From assembly GCF_003391135.1 (NCBI RefSeq), contig NZ_CP031455.1, positions 5,750,001 to 5,814,000 of the forward strand: a stretch of 64,000 bases of DNA. The letters run 5' to 3'. Shown piece after piece: positions 1-8,407 of this stretch. The position numbers and the translations under genes are program-made. The notes under the pieces are model-generated. The model was not told the DNA's origin. It did not search any database and saw nothing but the letters and a program-made list of their open reading frames with translations. Source of the DNA: Streptoverticillium olivoreticuli subsp. olivoreticuli (GTDB taxonomy: Bacteria > Actinomycetota > Actinomycetes > Streptomycetales > Streptomycetaceae). Position 1 is the stretch's first letter; each line of letters begins with the position of its first letter.

Positions 1-493
1 GCCGGCTCGCCTGCTCGGCGCCCGCGGTGTCGGTGAGGTCCTCGTCCTCGTACGCCGTCAACTCGCCGCCGGTGTAACCGAACCGGCGGCGCGTACGGAC
101 GCCCATCGGGTCCTTCTTGGACGCCCGGTAGAACGGCTGGGAGACGGGCGCGCGCCAGTCGATCACCATCGGATCGCCGTCGGCGTCGTGGACGTGACGG
201 CGGCCGATATAGAACCGCTCGCCCTCCGCGCCCTCCGCCTGATCGGCGCCGGGCGCGTGCAGATAGTCGAGGCGGCCGAAGAAGAGGGGGGTGTGCGCGA
301 GGTCCGCGAGGGCGGTGATGCGCTCGTCGATCTGGCGTTGCAGGACCGCGGCGTTGACCCAGTTCGCGGTCACGTCCTTGATGTCCAGGGACTCGACGTC
401 GGCGCGCATCGCGCGCAGCGCTGCCCGGGACGAGGAGAGGTGGGCGCGCTCGCGGGAGAGGGGGTCGTTCGCGTTCGTTGCATGCGCGGGCAC
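1..493 (-). CDS. helD: HelD-like UvrD/Rep-family helicase, N-terminal part (runs off window)
   Basis: The first 164 codons of a HelD-type superfamily 1 ATPase are present; the rest lies beyond the left edge. HelD proteins bind RNA polymerase and release it from stalled complexes. The N-terminal arm is followed by the block VIDWRAPVSQPFYRA (about residues 110-124), which is typical of the family and comes before the Walker A region, not visible here. The GTG start at 493 is chosen because GGAGG lies 7 bases upstream and the family's N-terminal coiled arm (LSRERAHLSSSRAALRAM) follows directly. Streptomyces often carry several HelD paralogues, so the exact subclass is open. Confidence 0.85.
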   Translation of the reverse strand, partial: MPAHATNANDPLSRERAHLSSSRAALRAMRADVESLDIKDVTANWVNAAVLQRQIDERITALADLAHTPLFFGRLDYLHAPGADQAEGAEGERFYIGRRHVHDADGDPMVIDWRAPVSQPFYRASKKDPMGVRTRRRFGYTGGELTAYEDEDLTDTAGAEQASR

Positions 494-764
494 GGCAGGG
501 CCTCCGGGAGAGTGCTGTGGACGAGCGGGGACCCGCCGGTTTCCGTCCGGACGGGGGCGCTCCCGGGGCGGCGGGAGGCGGCAAGACGGGCGATTGTAGT
601 CAGCGGCGAACCGCCGGGCGAATGGTTTTTTCGACCATGACCCCGGCCCTTCTCAGGGTCGCCGTCCCACTTCCGTAGGGGGCGGCATGCGCCTTGGGTC
701 GTACAGAGCCGCAGGTGCGGTTACACCGGCAGGTCGATGTGGCGGAGGGCCGCCGGGAACCATC

Positions 765-917
765 ATGGAGGACATGACCACCGCATCCGTCACCCAGGAC
801 ACGACGCCCTTCTCCTTCGCCCAGGCGCTCCGAGCGATCAAGGTTTTCGCCGGTGCGGCCGTCAGTGTGGTGCTGCTCGGCGAGACCAGCGACAAACCGG
901 CCGTCCGAGCGGTCTGA
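765..917 (+). CDS. Small conserved-looking ORF, 50 aa
   Basis: A short ORF encodes a 50-aa protein with one moderately hydrophobic stretch (FAGAAVSVVLLGE, about residues 28-40). The start could be ATG 765, with GGGA 6 bases upstream, or ATG 774, whose GGAGG is only 2 bases away. It lies divergently from the HelD-like gene and upstream of a repeat. I do not recognise a domain. A regular amino-acid composition and a plausible ribosome site are the only support, so it is a tentative gene. Confidence 0.45.
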   Translation: MEDMTTASVTQDTTPFSFAQALRAIKVFAGAAVSVVLLGETSDKPAVRAV

Positions 918-930
918 TTTCGGCGCAAGC

Positions 931-1035
931 GGGTGCGGGTCCGTTGCCCGGGGCTCCGCCCCGGACCCCGAAGCACGCTTCGCGCGCAGGGCGCCCCCGC
1001 CGCTGGGGGCACCTCTGGGGGGCAACGAACCCGCA
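931..1035. repeat. Dispersed GC-rich repeat, copy A
   Basis: The gap between the small ORF and the XPB stop holds a copy of the window's repeat family. It has the GGTGCGGGTCCGTTGCC edge and the block GGGGCTCCGCCCCGGACCCC followed by GAAGCACGCTTCGCGCG. The same block recurs near 22440 and, inside a gene, near 41990. Confidence 0.75.
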
Positions 1036-1040
1036 GTCGG

Positions 1041-2702
1041 CTACGCGTCCTCGCCCGCCAGCAACGAGTCCGCATCCATGATCCGGTACGCATATCCCTG
1101 CTCCGCCAGGAACCGCTGGCGGTGTGCCGCGAAGTCCTGGTCGACCGTGTCGCGCGCCACCACCGAGTAGAAGCGCGCCTCATGGCCGTCCGCCTTCGGC
1201 CGCAGGACGCGGCCGAGGCGCTGCGCCTCCTCCTGGCGGGAGCCGAACGTGCCGGAGACCTGGATGGCGACCGTCGCCTCGGGCAGGTCGATGGAGAAGT
1301 TGGCGACCTTCGAAACCACCAGGACGCTCAGCTCGCCCTGGCGGAACGCGTCGAAGAGCTTCTCGCGCTGGGCGTTGGTCGTCTCGCCCTTGATGACGGG
1401 CGCGCCCAGGTGCTCGCCCAGCTCGTCGAGCTGGTCGATGTACTGGCCGATGACCAGCGTCTGCTCGCCCTGATGCTTGGCGACCAGCGCCTCGGTGACC
1501 TTCCGCTTGGTGGCGGTGGTCGCGCAGTAGCGGTACTTCTCCTCCGCCTCGGCCGTCGCGTACGCCAGCCGCTCGCTGTCCGTCAGGTTGACGCGGACCT
1601 CGACGCAGTCGGCGGGCGCGATGTAGCCCTGCGCCTCGATCTCCTTCCACGGCGCGTCGAAGCGCTTCGGGCCGATGAGGGAGAAGACGTCCGACTCGCG
1701 GCCGTCCTCGCGCACGAGCGTGGCGGTCAGCCCGAGGCGGCGGCGCGCCTGGAGGTCGGCGGTGAACTTGAAGACCGGCGCGGGCAGCAGGTGCACCTCG
1801 TCGTAGACGACCAGGCCCCAGTCGCGCGAGTCGAAGAGCTCCAGGTGCGGGTAGATGCCCTTCCGCTTCGTCGTCAGGACCTGGTACGTGGCGATGGTGA
1901 CCGGGCGGATCTCCTTGCGCGTGCCGCTGTACTCACCGATCTCGTCCTCGGTCAGCGACGTCCGCTTGACCAGTTCGTGCTTCCACTGCCGCGCGGAGAC
2001 GGTGTTGGTCACCAGGATCAGCGTCGTGGCCTTCGCCTGGGCCATCGCGCCCGCGCCGACGAGCGTCTTGCCCGCGCCGCAGGGCAGCACGACGACGCCG
2101 GAGCCGCCGTGCCAGAAGCCCTCGACGGCCTGCTTCTGGTACGGGCGCAGGGCCCAGCCGTCCTCGTTCAGCTCGATGGGGTGCGCCTCGCCGTCGACGT
2201 AGCCCGCGAGGTCCTCGGCGGGCCAGCCGAGCTTCAGCAGCGTCTGCTTGATCTGGCCGCGCTCGGAGGGGTGCACCGCCACCGTGTCCGGGTCGATCCG
2301 GGCGCCGACCAGCGGCTGGATCTTCTTCGACCGCAGGATCTCCTCCAGCACCGGCCGGTCCGTGCACTCCAGGACCAGGCCGTGCGTGGGGTGCTTCACG
2401 AGCTTGAGCCGCCCGTAGCGGGCCATGGTCTCGGCGATGTCGACGAGCAGGGCGTGCGGCACGGGATAGCGGGAAAAGGCGACCAGGGCGTCGACGACCT
2501 GCTCCGCGTCGTGCCCGGCCGCCCGGGCGTTCCACAGGCCGAGCGGGGTGACCCGGTAGGTGTGAATGTGCTCCGGCGCGCGCTCCAGCTCCGCGAACGG
2601 GGCGATCGCGCGGCGGCATGCGTCTGCCTGGTCGTGGTCCACTTCCAGCAGCAACGTCTTGTCGCTCTGGACGATCAGGGGTCCGTTCAACGCTTCACCC
2701 AT
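1041..2702 (-). CDS. DNA repair helicase XPB (superfamily 2)
   Basis: This 553-aa bacterial XPB/Ssl2-type 3'-5' DNA helicase is full length for the actinobacterial family. It has an N-terminal damage-recognition-like region (1-180), then motif I PCGAGKT (207-213), the DEVH box (VVYDEVHLLP, 301-304), TAT motif III (LGLTATLVRED) and a C-terminal helicase lobe ending in motif VI QRLGRVLRPK. The role is DNA unwinding, probably in repair; there is no TFIIH in bacteria. ATG 2702 is chosen because family proteins begin about there (NGPLIVQSDKTLLLEVDH); the 56 upstream in-frame codons read through the repeat between genes. The ribosome site is weak (GAAAG). The WYL/helicase-associated gene lies upstream on the same strand. 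Confidence 0.95.
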   Translation of the reverse strand: MGEALNGPLIVQSDKTLLLEVDHDQADACRRAIAPFAELERAPEHIHTYRVTPLGLWNARAAGHDAEQVVDALVAFSRYPVPHALLVDIAETMARYGRLKLVKHPTHGLVLECTDRPVLEEILRSKKIQPLVGARIDPDTVAVHPSERGQIKQTLLKLGWPAEDLAGYVDGEAHPIELNEDGWALRPYQKQAVEGFWHGGSGVVVLPCGAGKTLVGAGAMAQAKATTLILVTNTVSARQWKHELVKRTSLTEDEIGEYSGTRKEIRPVTIATYQVLTTKRKGIYPHLELFDSRDWGLVVYDEVHLLPAPVFKFTADLQARRRLGLTATLVREDGRESDVFSLIGPKRFDAPWKEIEAQGYIAPADCVEVRVNLTDSERLAYATAEAEEKYRYCATTATKRKVTEALVAKHQGEQTLVIGQYIDQLDELGEHLGAPVIKGETTNAQREKLFDAFRQGELSVLVVSKVANFSIDLPEATVAIQVSGTFGSRQEEAQRLGRVLRPKADGHEARFYSVVARDTVDQDFAAHRQRFLAEQGYAYRIMDADSLLAGEDA

Positions 2703-2758
2703 TTCTTTCGGCCAAACGTCCAGTGTGCCTGATCGCTGCGCTCGGCCGGGCGGGGTTG

Positions 2759-2891
2759 GGTGCGCTTTTCTCTTCGGGGTGCCCGTTGCCGCCTGCGGCG
2801 GAGCGCCCTGCGGGCGCGTCCTCAATCGCCGGACGGGCTTGATTTCGCGGACCGTAGCCTGCGAAATCAAGCCCGTCCGGCGAGGACAGCG
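2759..2891. repeat. Dispersed repeat, copy B, with a 22-bp perfect hairpin
   Basis: This copy has the module GCCGCCTGCGGCGG, then GCGCCCTGCGGGCGCGTCC, then CGCCGGACGGGCTTG followed by the inverse. Bases 2827-2848 and 2861-2882 are perfect reverse complements (22 bp) around a 12-base loop. It occupies nearly the whole gap between two minus-strand genes. Confidence 0.85.
2827..2882. terminator. Long perfect stem-loop, likely terminator of the gene at 2892
   Basis: A 22-bp perfect stem with a 12-base loop lies 10 bases past the stop of the upstream minus-strand gene. It has no clear T tract, as is common for Streptomyces terminators. It is formed by the head-to-head halves of repeat B. Confidence 0.5.
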
Positions 2892-5393
2892 TTACGCCGG
2901 GTCGTCCGCCAGTTCCGCCGCGCCCGTGATGCGGTGCAAGGGGAACGTGCGGACCTCGTCCGCCGTGTGGTCGTACGCGGTGACGAAGCCGCCCTCGACC
3001 CGTACCGGTGCGATGACGCGCTGGCTGGCCGCGCCCTCCGCGTTGACGTAGCCGATCCATACCGGCGTGCCGGTGAGGACGGCCGCCTGCACGGCGGCCA
3101 GCGTGTCCGCGGACGTGGTGCGCGGCAGGCCGCCGGGGGCGGGGCCGGCGGAGGCCACCGGTTTGCGTTCGGCGGTCGCCGCCATGTCGCCCGCGCGGAT
3201 GGCCCGTACGGCCGCGCCCAGCAGCGTCGCGTCGGGTGCGGGCGGGCCCTCGGGGACGGGGGCCGGGGCCGTGCGCGGCGGGGTGCGGTGCGCGTCGGCG
3301 CGGGAGATCAGCACGTCGCCCTCGGCGGACTCCGCGGCGGGCGCGTAGCCCATGTCGCGCAGGCCCGCGAGGAGCGCGTCGGGGGCCGCCTGCGCGGCCA
3401 GCACCGTCGGGGCGAGGCGGCGCAGCCGCAGCGGTGCGGAGCGGCGGTCGGCGAGGATCTCGGCGAGTACCGCCTCGTCGTCGCAGCGGAGGTAGGAGGA
3501 GGCCGCGCCCACCCGCAGATGGCCGTGGCGGCGGGCGATGTCGTCGATGAGATAGGCGAGCGGCTGCGGCACGGGAGTGCGCGAGTGGCCGGTGAGGAAC
3601 GCCTTGAGGTCGTCGGCGGTCCGCCCGGCGTCCAGGGCCCGCCGTACGGAGGCGGGGGTGAAGCGGTAGACCGTGGCCCCGCCCTTGGACTCGATGTCGG
3701 CGAGCACGCCCAGCGTCTGCGCGAGCGGCCGGACGAGCGGGCCGGGGGCGACGGCCGTGAGGTCGGCCTGGAGCAGGATGTGGTCGAGCGGTTCGGGCAG
3801 CAGCGGGGCGAGCAGGGCCGCGGCCCGTACGCCCGCGGCGCCCAGCTCCGCGTCGGTCGGCGGCCGCCACGCGGCCCGTACCCCGTCCGCCTCGGAGGCG
3901 GGGAGCAGGGCGCGGCCGTGGGCGGAGAGCGCGCCGCGGTTGATGACGCCGAGCAGCTCGGCCTCGGTGACCGTCCAGCGGGCGAGGCGGGTGCGGAGGT
4001 CCTCTTCCGGGCCGGTGGTGGCGCGCGGCGGGCGCTCCCAGTGCAGCCGGGCCAGGAGGGTGTCCGGGGTGACGGAGGCGCCCGGCGGCAGGGTCGCGAG
4101 GAGCGCGAGGACGCGGTGGCGGACCTCGGGGGCCGGGCCGCGGTCGAGGTCGGGTCCGAGCGCGGCGAGCGTACGGGCCTTGGCGTCCCGGCCGCCGACG
4201 AGCCCCGCGGCGCGGGTGGCGGCGAGCCAGGCGGTGGCCAGCCGGGTCCAGCGCTGTTCGGTGGGCAGCTGGAGCCAGTCGTCGTAGGCGGGGGTCGGGG
4301 CGTACCGCTCGTCGACCTCGCCGTCGGAGGCGAGCAGCCCGGCCGCGTACGCCAGCTCCGCCCAGAACGCGGTCATCGGCTCCGTGGTGTCGAGGACGGC
4401 CGCCGCGCGCTTGAGGTCGCGCACGCTGAGGCCGCCCGCGCGCAGCACCGGCGGGCCGCCGGTCTCCCACTCCTTGAGCAGCTCCTCGACGGTCGCCAGC
4501 GCCGTGAACGCCTGCCCGGCCGCCGTCGCGTCCACCGTCCGCTCCGCGTGCTCGGTCACCGGCGCGAGCCCGGGTGCCACCGGCTCGGGCGTACGGTGCG
4601 CGCGCCCGGCGCGCAGGTGCAGGGCCACCTCGCGGGGCAGCACCACATTGCCGGGCCCGGCCGACAGCAGCAGGCCGCGGTCCAGCAGCCAGCGCAGGTG
4701 CGGGGCGGGGTGGGCGGTGACCGTGCCGTACGGCGGGCCCCACAGCAGCTTGCCGAGCACGGCCGTAGCGTCGGCGGGGGCCGCGTCGAGCAGCGCCGCC
4801 ATGCGCGTACGGTCCTCGAACAGCTCGGTCAGCGCGCCGACGGCCGTCACCGGATCGTGCGTCGCGGGCAGCCCGGCCGCCGCGATGATCTGCTGGATCC
4901 GGCCCGGCGACATGCCGGCCGTGGCCTCCGCGACGGACGGGCCGAGGCCGGTGGGGGAGGGGTGCGCGGCGCTGGGCGCGAGCAGCTCGCGGGCCGTGCG
5001 CACCAGGCGCAGCCGGTCCTCGCCGCCCCACACCAGGGCCTGGTCGCGCAGTGTCGCCACGGCCCGCGGCAGCTCGCGCGCGACCCGTGGGTCGGTGCGC
5101 TCGTCGCCGCCCATCAGCGCGTCCAGCGTGGCGTACGGACAGGGGTCCGGGGCCACCGCGAGCGCCTCCGCGACCTGCAGCGCGAACCGGTCCAGCCGCT
5201 CCAGCGCGCGGACGACGGACGCGCGGGTGCCGGCGCGGGTCGCCAGCTGCGTGAGGTCGCCGGGCATGGGATTGATGAGATCCGGCCGGGCGAGGAGGAG
5301 GGCGGCGAGGGCGTCGTCGGGCCGGCCGCGCAGCTCCTCCGCGAGGGTTCGGGGGGCGCCGGTGGTGCTGGTGGGACGGCGCGGGGTGGTCAT
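2892..5393 (-). CDS. Helicase-associated / WYL-domain protein, XPB partner
   Basis: An 833-aa actinobacterial protein of the type annotated as helicase C-terminal domain or XPB/Ssl2-like N-terminal-domain protein. It has no Walker A or DExH motif, so it is not itself a helicase. The N-terminal part is rich in winged-helix-like helices (LAEELRGRPDDALAALLLAR). The middle holds the XPB-N-like region (LADIESKGGATVYRFTPAS). The last 56 residues look like a WYL domain: VWIGYVNAEG from about 778, then VEGGFVTAYD and RTFPLHRI. WYL domains sense nucleic acid or nucleotide ligands in many DNA-damage regulators. ATG 5393 fits the family start; upstream codons read the repeat. It lies directly upstream of the XPB gene on the same strand, suggesting joint function. 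Confidence 0.88.
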   Translation of the reverse strand: MTTPRRPTSTTGAPRTLAEELRGRPDDALAALLLARPDLINPMPGDLTQLATRAGTRASVVRALERLDRFALQVAEALAVAPDPCPYATLDALMGGDERTDPRVARELPRAVATLRDQALVWGGEDRLRLVRTARELLAPSAAHPSPTGLGPSVAEATAGMSPGRIQQIIAAAGLPATHDPVTAVGALTELFEDRTRMAALLDAAPADATAVLGKLLWGPPYGTVTAHPAPHLRWLLDRGLLLSAGPGNVVLPREVALHLRAGRAHRTPEPVAPGLAPVTEHAERTVDATAAGQAFTALATVEELLKEWETGGPPVLRAGGLSVRDLKRAAAVLDTTEPMTAFWAELAYAAGLLASDGEVDERYAPTPAYDDWLQLPTEQRWTRLATAWLAATRAAGLVGGRDAKARTLAALGPDLDRGPAPEVRHRVLALLATLPPGASVTPDTLLARLHWERPPRATTGPEEDLRTRLARWTVTEAELLGVINRGALSAHGRALLPASEADGVRAAWRPPTDAELGAAGVRAAALLAPLLPEPLDHILLQADLTAVAPGPLVRPLAQTLGVLADIESKGGATVYRFTPASVRRALDAGRTADDLKAFLTGHSRTPVPQPLAYLIDDIARRHGHLRVGAASSYLRCDDEAVLAEILADRRSAPLRLRRLAPTVLAAQAAPDALLAGLRDMGYAPAAESAEGDVLISRADAHRTPPRTAPAPVPEGPPAPDATLLGAAVRAIRAGDMAATAERKPVASAGPAPGGLPRTTSADTLAAVQAAVLTGTPVWIGYVNAEGAASQRVIAPVRVEGGFVTAYDHTADEVRTFPLHRITGAAELADDPA

Positions 5394-5429
5394 TCTGCTT
5401 ACGGTACCCGTCCGCTGCGCTTTGCTGCT

Positions 5430-5515
5430 TGGTGTGCGGGTTGCTGTGCGCGGTCGGGTGCGGTCCGCGGCGCCTGCGGCGGGCGGCCTCAATCGCCGGC
5501 CGGGCTGAATGTGCC
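5430..5515. repeat. Dispersed repeat, copy C
   Basis: In the divergent gap between 5393 and 5603, the module GCGCCTGCGGCGGGCGGCCT is followed by CAATCGCCGGCCGGGCTGAA. Only one half of the palindrome is clear. Confidence 0.65.
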
Positions 5516-5602
5516 GCACGTAGGCCGCAACCTGCCGCAAAACCCACCGGCCACCCCGAAGGGGACGGTACCTTCGGGGAAGGAGCGGTCTTAGGGGATT
5601 CG

Positions 5603-6505
5603 GTGGGGATCGAGAGCGATCAGCTTGTTTTTGACTACCTGAGCCGAGTCGGCGACATCGCGCAACGCACCGCGCTGACCTCCGCCGACCGCATGCGGCT
5701 CGTCTCGCGGCTGCGTACGGAGATCGAGCGCCGCAGATCGTCCGAGGGCGCGGACAGCCCCGCCGCCGTGCAGCGCATCCTGTCCGGGCTCGGTACCCCG
5801 GACGAGGCCGTCGCGGACGCGAACGGCTTCGTCACCGCCGAGAGTGGCAGGGTCCCGGCGCAGCGCCGTGAGGACGAGCCCGTCCGGACCGTGCCCACGG
5901 TGACACCGCCGCATCTCGCGACCCCGGAGGAGCTGAGCCCCTCCGGGGAGGTGCCGGACTGGTGGCGGGTGGACCCGGGGCCGTTCGGCAAGGGGGAGGC
6001 GGTCCACGGGTTCGTCGGCGGGATCGAGATCCCCGAGATACTGAAGCCACCGTCCCGCGAGCCGGTGGAGGCGGCGCCGTCCGAGGCCGCCCCGGCGGAG
6101 CCGGAAGAGGAGGCGGAGGAGGCCGAGGAGACCCGGCGCCGCCCCAGCCTGCTGCGCCGCCCGGACGGGGAGCCCGTCAGCGTGCTGCTGCTCCTGGTGG
6201 CCCTGGTGCTGCTGGTGGGCGCGGTGCTGGGCAACTGGTTCGTGCTCGCCGGGGGGTGGGCGCTGGCCTACCTCACGCGCAAGCTCTCGCACACCGAGTC
6301 GCAGTGGGCGGTCATGGGCGTGCCGGGCCTGACGCTCGCGGCCTGGGCGGTCTGGCTGTGGGGCCGCACGGAGGGCCGCTGGGGCGCTCCCGTCCCGGAG
6401 GGCGGCCTGGGCGCGGCCCTGTCGGACTCCTGGCCCTGGACCATCCGCGCGGCGGCCGTCGCCTCGGCGCTGTACGTGGTCTGGCGCTCCCGCCGCCCTG
6501 GATAG
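5603..6505 (+). CDS. Membrane protein with a long acidic cytoplasmic N-terminal region
   Basis: A 300-aa protein. Residues 1-60 form a helical module (LVFDYLSRVGDIAQR ... MRLVSRLRTEIERRR ... RILSGLGTPDEAV) seen at the start of several Streptomyces membrane proteins. Residues 60-180 are charged and disordered-looking, with Glu-rich stretches. The C-terminal third carries about four membrane segments (VLLLLVALVLLVGAVLG; FVLAGGWALAYL; VPGLTLAAWAVWLW; AAAVASALYVVW). GTG 5603 is chosen because AGGGGA lies 6 bases upstream. No enzymatic motif is visible; the function is unknown. The gene converges with the ABC ATPase gene, with a 13-base gap. Confidence 0.85.
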   Translation: MGIESDQLVFDYLSRVGDIAQRTALTSADRMRLVSRLRTEIERRRSSEGADSPAAVQRILSGLGTPDEAVADANGFVTAESGRVPAQRREDEPVRTVPTVTPPHLATPEELSPSGEVPDWWRVDPGPFGKGEAVHGFVGGIEIPEILKPPSREPVEAAPSEAAPAEPEEEAEEAEETRRRPSLLRRPDGEPVSVLLLLVALVLLVGAVLGNWFVLAGGWALAYLTRKLSHTESQWAVMGVPGLTLAAWAVWLWGRTEGRWGAPVPEGGLGAALSDSWPWTIRAAAVASALYVVWRSRRPG

Positions 6506-6518
6506 CGGTGCGGCGCCG

Positions 6519-7358
6519 TCAGTCCCCCGCGCCCCAAGGACGGCCCGCCACCACCAGAGGGCTGCCCGTCACCGGGTCCGGGACCACGACCGACTCCAGG
6601 CCGAAGACGTCCCGTACGAGATCCGCCGTCACGATGTCCGACGGCGCGCCCTGGGCCACGATCCGGCCCGACTTCATCGCTATCAGGTGGTCCGCGTAGC
6701 GCGCGGCCTGGTTGAGGTCGTGGAGGACCGCGACGACCGTGCGGCCGCGCTCGTGGTTGAGGCGGCGGCAGAGGTCGAGGACCTCCACCTGGTGGGAGAT
6801 GTCCAGGTATGTGGTGGGCTCGTCGAGGAGCAGCAGGTCCGTCTCCTGGGCGAGGGCCATCGCGATCCAGACGCGCTGCCGCTGCCCGCCGGAGAGTTCG
6901 TCGACGGAGCGCTCGGCGAGGGCGGCCGTGTCGGTGCGGGTCATCGCCTCGGTGACGGCGTGTTCGTCGGCGTCGGACCACTGCTGCCACCAGCGCTGGT
7001 GCGGCTGGCGGCCGCGGGAGACGAGGTCGGCGACGGTGATGGCCTCGGGGGCGACAGGGCTCTGCGGCAGCAGGCCGAGGGACCGGGCGATGGCGCGGGT
7101 GGGTATCCGGGCCAGTTCGGTGCCGTCGAGGAGCACGGAGCCGCGGGCCGGTTTGAGGAGGCGTCCGAGGGCCCGCAGCAGGGTCGACTTGCCGCAGGCG
7201 TTGGGGCCGACGATGACGGTGACGGCGCCGTCCGGGATGTCCACGTCGAGGCCGTCGACGACGGTGCGGTCCTCGTAGGCGAGGGTCAGGTCGCGGGCGC
7301 TGAGCCGGGCCGGGCGCCGACCGGTCCCGGTCCCGGTCTCGATATCGGTCTCGGTCAC
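6519..7358 (-). CDS. Iron-siderophore ABC transporter ATPase (FecE/FepC type)
   Basis: A 279-aa ATPase energising Fe3+-siderophore (or related chelate) import. Walker A is GPNACGKSTLL, the signature is LSGGQRQR, Walker B with its glutamate is LLLLDEPTTYLD, and the switch histidine is in VLHDLNQAA. The TTYLD Walker B variant and the DLNQAARYADH segment are typical of FecE-like subunits. GTG 7358 overlaps the TGA of the permease gene (GTGA), with GGAGG upstream, so translation is coupled. It is the last gene of the three-gene operon starting at 9438. The operon has no substrate-binding lipoprotein, which must be encoded elsewhere. Confidence 0.93.
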   Translation of the reverse strand: MTETDIETGTGTGRRPARLSARDLTLAYEDRTVVDGLDVDIPDGAVTVIVGPNACGKSTLLRALGRLLKPARGSVLLDGTELARIPTRAIARSLGLLPQSPVAPEAITVADLVSRGRQPHQRWWQQWSDADEHAVTEAMTRTDTAALAERSVDELSGGQRQRVWIAMALAQETDLLLLDEPTTYLDISHQVEVLDLCRRLNHERGRTVVAVLHDLNQAARYADHLIAMKSGRIVAQGAPSDIVTADLVRDVFGLESVVVPDPVTGSPLVVAGRPWGAGD

Positions 7359-8407
7359 GCTTTTCCTCCGGTGCGGCCCCTGATGATGAGCCAGATCAGA
7401 TAGGGGGCGCCGACGGCGGCGGTCAGGACGCCCACGGGCAGCTGCGTCGGTTCGAAGAGCTTGCGGCCGAGCAGGTCCGCGACGACCACGATGACCGCGC
7501 CGGTCAGCGCCGAGGAGAGCAGGGGGATCTGGGCCGTGCGGGTCATCCGGCGGGCCAGCTGCGGGGCGAGCAGGGCGACGAAGTCGACGGGCCCGGCGGC
7601 GCCGGTGGCGATGGAGGCCAGTACGACGCCGAGGAGGGCGAGGCCGAGCCGGACCCGGCCCAGCCGGATGCCGAGCGCGGTCGCGGTGTCGTCGTCCATC
7701 GACACGGTGCGCTGCGCGCGGGCCGCCCAGCAGACGAAGGGCGTGAGCAGGAGCAGCGCCCAGGTCACGGGGACGGCCTCGTCCCAGCCGCGGTCGGCGA
7801 GCGAGCCGGTCATCCACACCTTGGCCTGCTGGGCGACCAGGTAGTCGCCCTTGGTCATGAAGAGGTTGGTGACCGAGCGCAGCGCGACCGCGAAGCCGAT
7901 GCCGATGAGGACGAAGCGGGTGGCGTGCAGCCCGCCGCGCCAGGCGAAGACGTAGACGAGGGCGGCCGCGAGCAGGCCGCCGGCGACGGACAGGTAGGGG
8001 AGGTACGCGTACGAGGTGACGCCGAAGGTCAGCGCGCCCACCGTCAGCGCGCTCGCGCCCTGGGTGACGCCGATGATGTCGGGGCTGGCCAGGGGGTTGC
8101 GGGAGACGGTCTGGATCAGCGCCCCGGCCACCCCGAAGGCCGCGCCGACGAGCAGGCCCACGGTCATCCGGGGGAGCCGGAAGGTGCCGACGGTCAGCTC
8201 GTCCGGCGAGGGCTGCCCGAGGACGACCTTCAGGGCCTCGGAGGGCGCCACGTAGGACTGGGCCGCGCACAGGTACGTCAGGCACGCGGCGGCCAGCAGC
8301 AGGGTCAGGGCGAGGGCGACGGCGGTGGCCCGCCGGTGCACGAGGAAGGAGGCGCGTCCGGCGCGTACGAGGGTGTACCCGGCGGGGCGGGCGAGGGAGA
8401 GCGTCAC
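7355..8407 (-). CDS. Iron-siderophore ABC transporter permease (FecCD family), second subunit
   Basis: A 350-aa FecCD/BtuC-type permease with about nine to ten hydrophobic segments. The family block near the first loop is present (FRLPRMTVGLLVGAAFGVAG, then QTVSRNPLASPDIIGV). GAAGPVDFVALLAPQLARR matches the region that contacts the ATPase and periplasmic binding protein. GTG 8407 overlaps the upstream TGA (GTGA). It forms a heterodimeric channel with the gene at 8404-9438. Confidence 0.93.
   Translation of the reverse strand: MTLSLARPAGYTLVRAGRASFLVHRRATAVALALTLLLAAACLTYLCAAQSYVAPSEALKVVLGQPSPDELTVGTFRLPRMTVGLLVGAAFGVAGALIQTVSRNPLASPDIIGVTQGASALTVGALTFGVTSYAYLPYLSVAGGLLAAALVYVFAWRGGLHATRFVLIGIGFAVALRSVTNLFMTKGDYLVAQQAKVWMTGSLADRGWDEAVPVTWALLLLTPFVCWAARAQRTVSMDDDTATALGIRLGRVRLGLALLGVVLASIATGAAGPVDFVALLAPQLARRMTRTAQIPLLSSALTGAVIVVVADLLGRKLFEPTQLPVGVLTAAVGAPYLIWLIIRGRTGGKA

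Noticed and set aside
933..2732. Long + strand open frame (599 codons) opposite the XPB gene
   Set aside because: It is a high-GC shadow with no recognisable protein motif; the minus-strand frame carries all the helicase motifs.
2760..5594. 944-codon + strand frame opposite the WYL-domain gene
   Set aside because: A shadow frame that reads across two repeat copies and has no domain.
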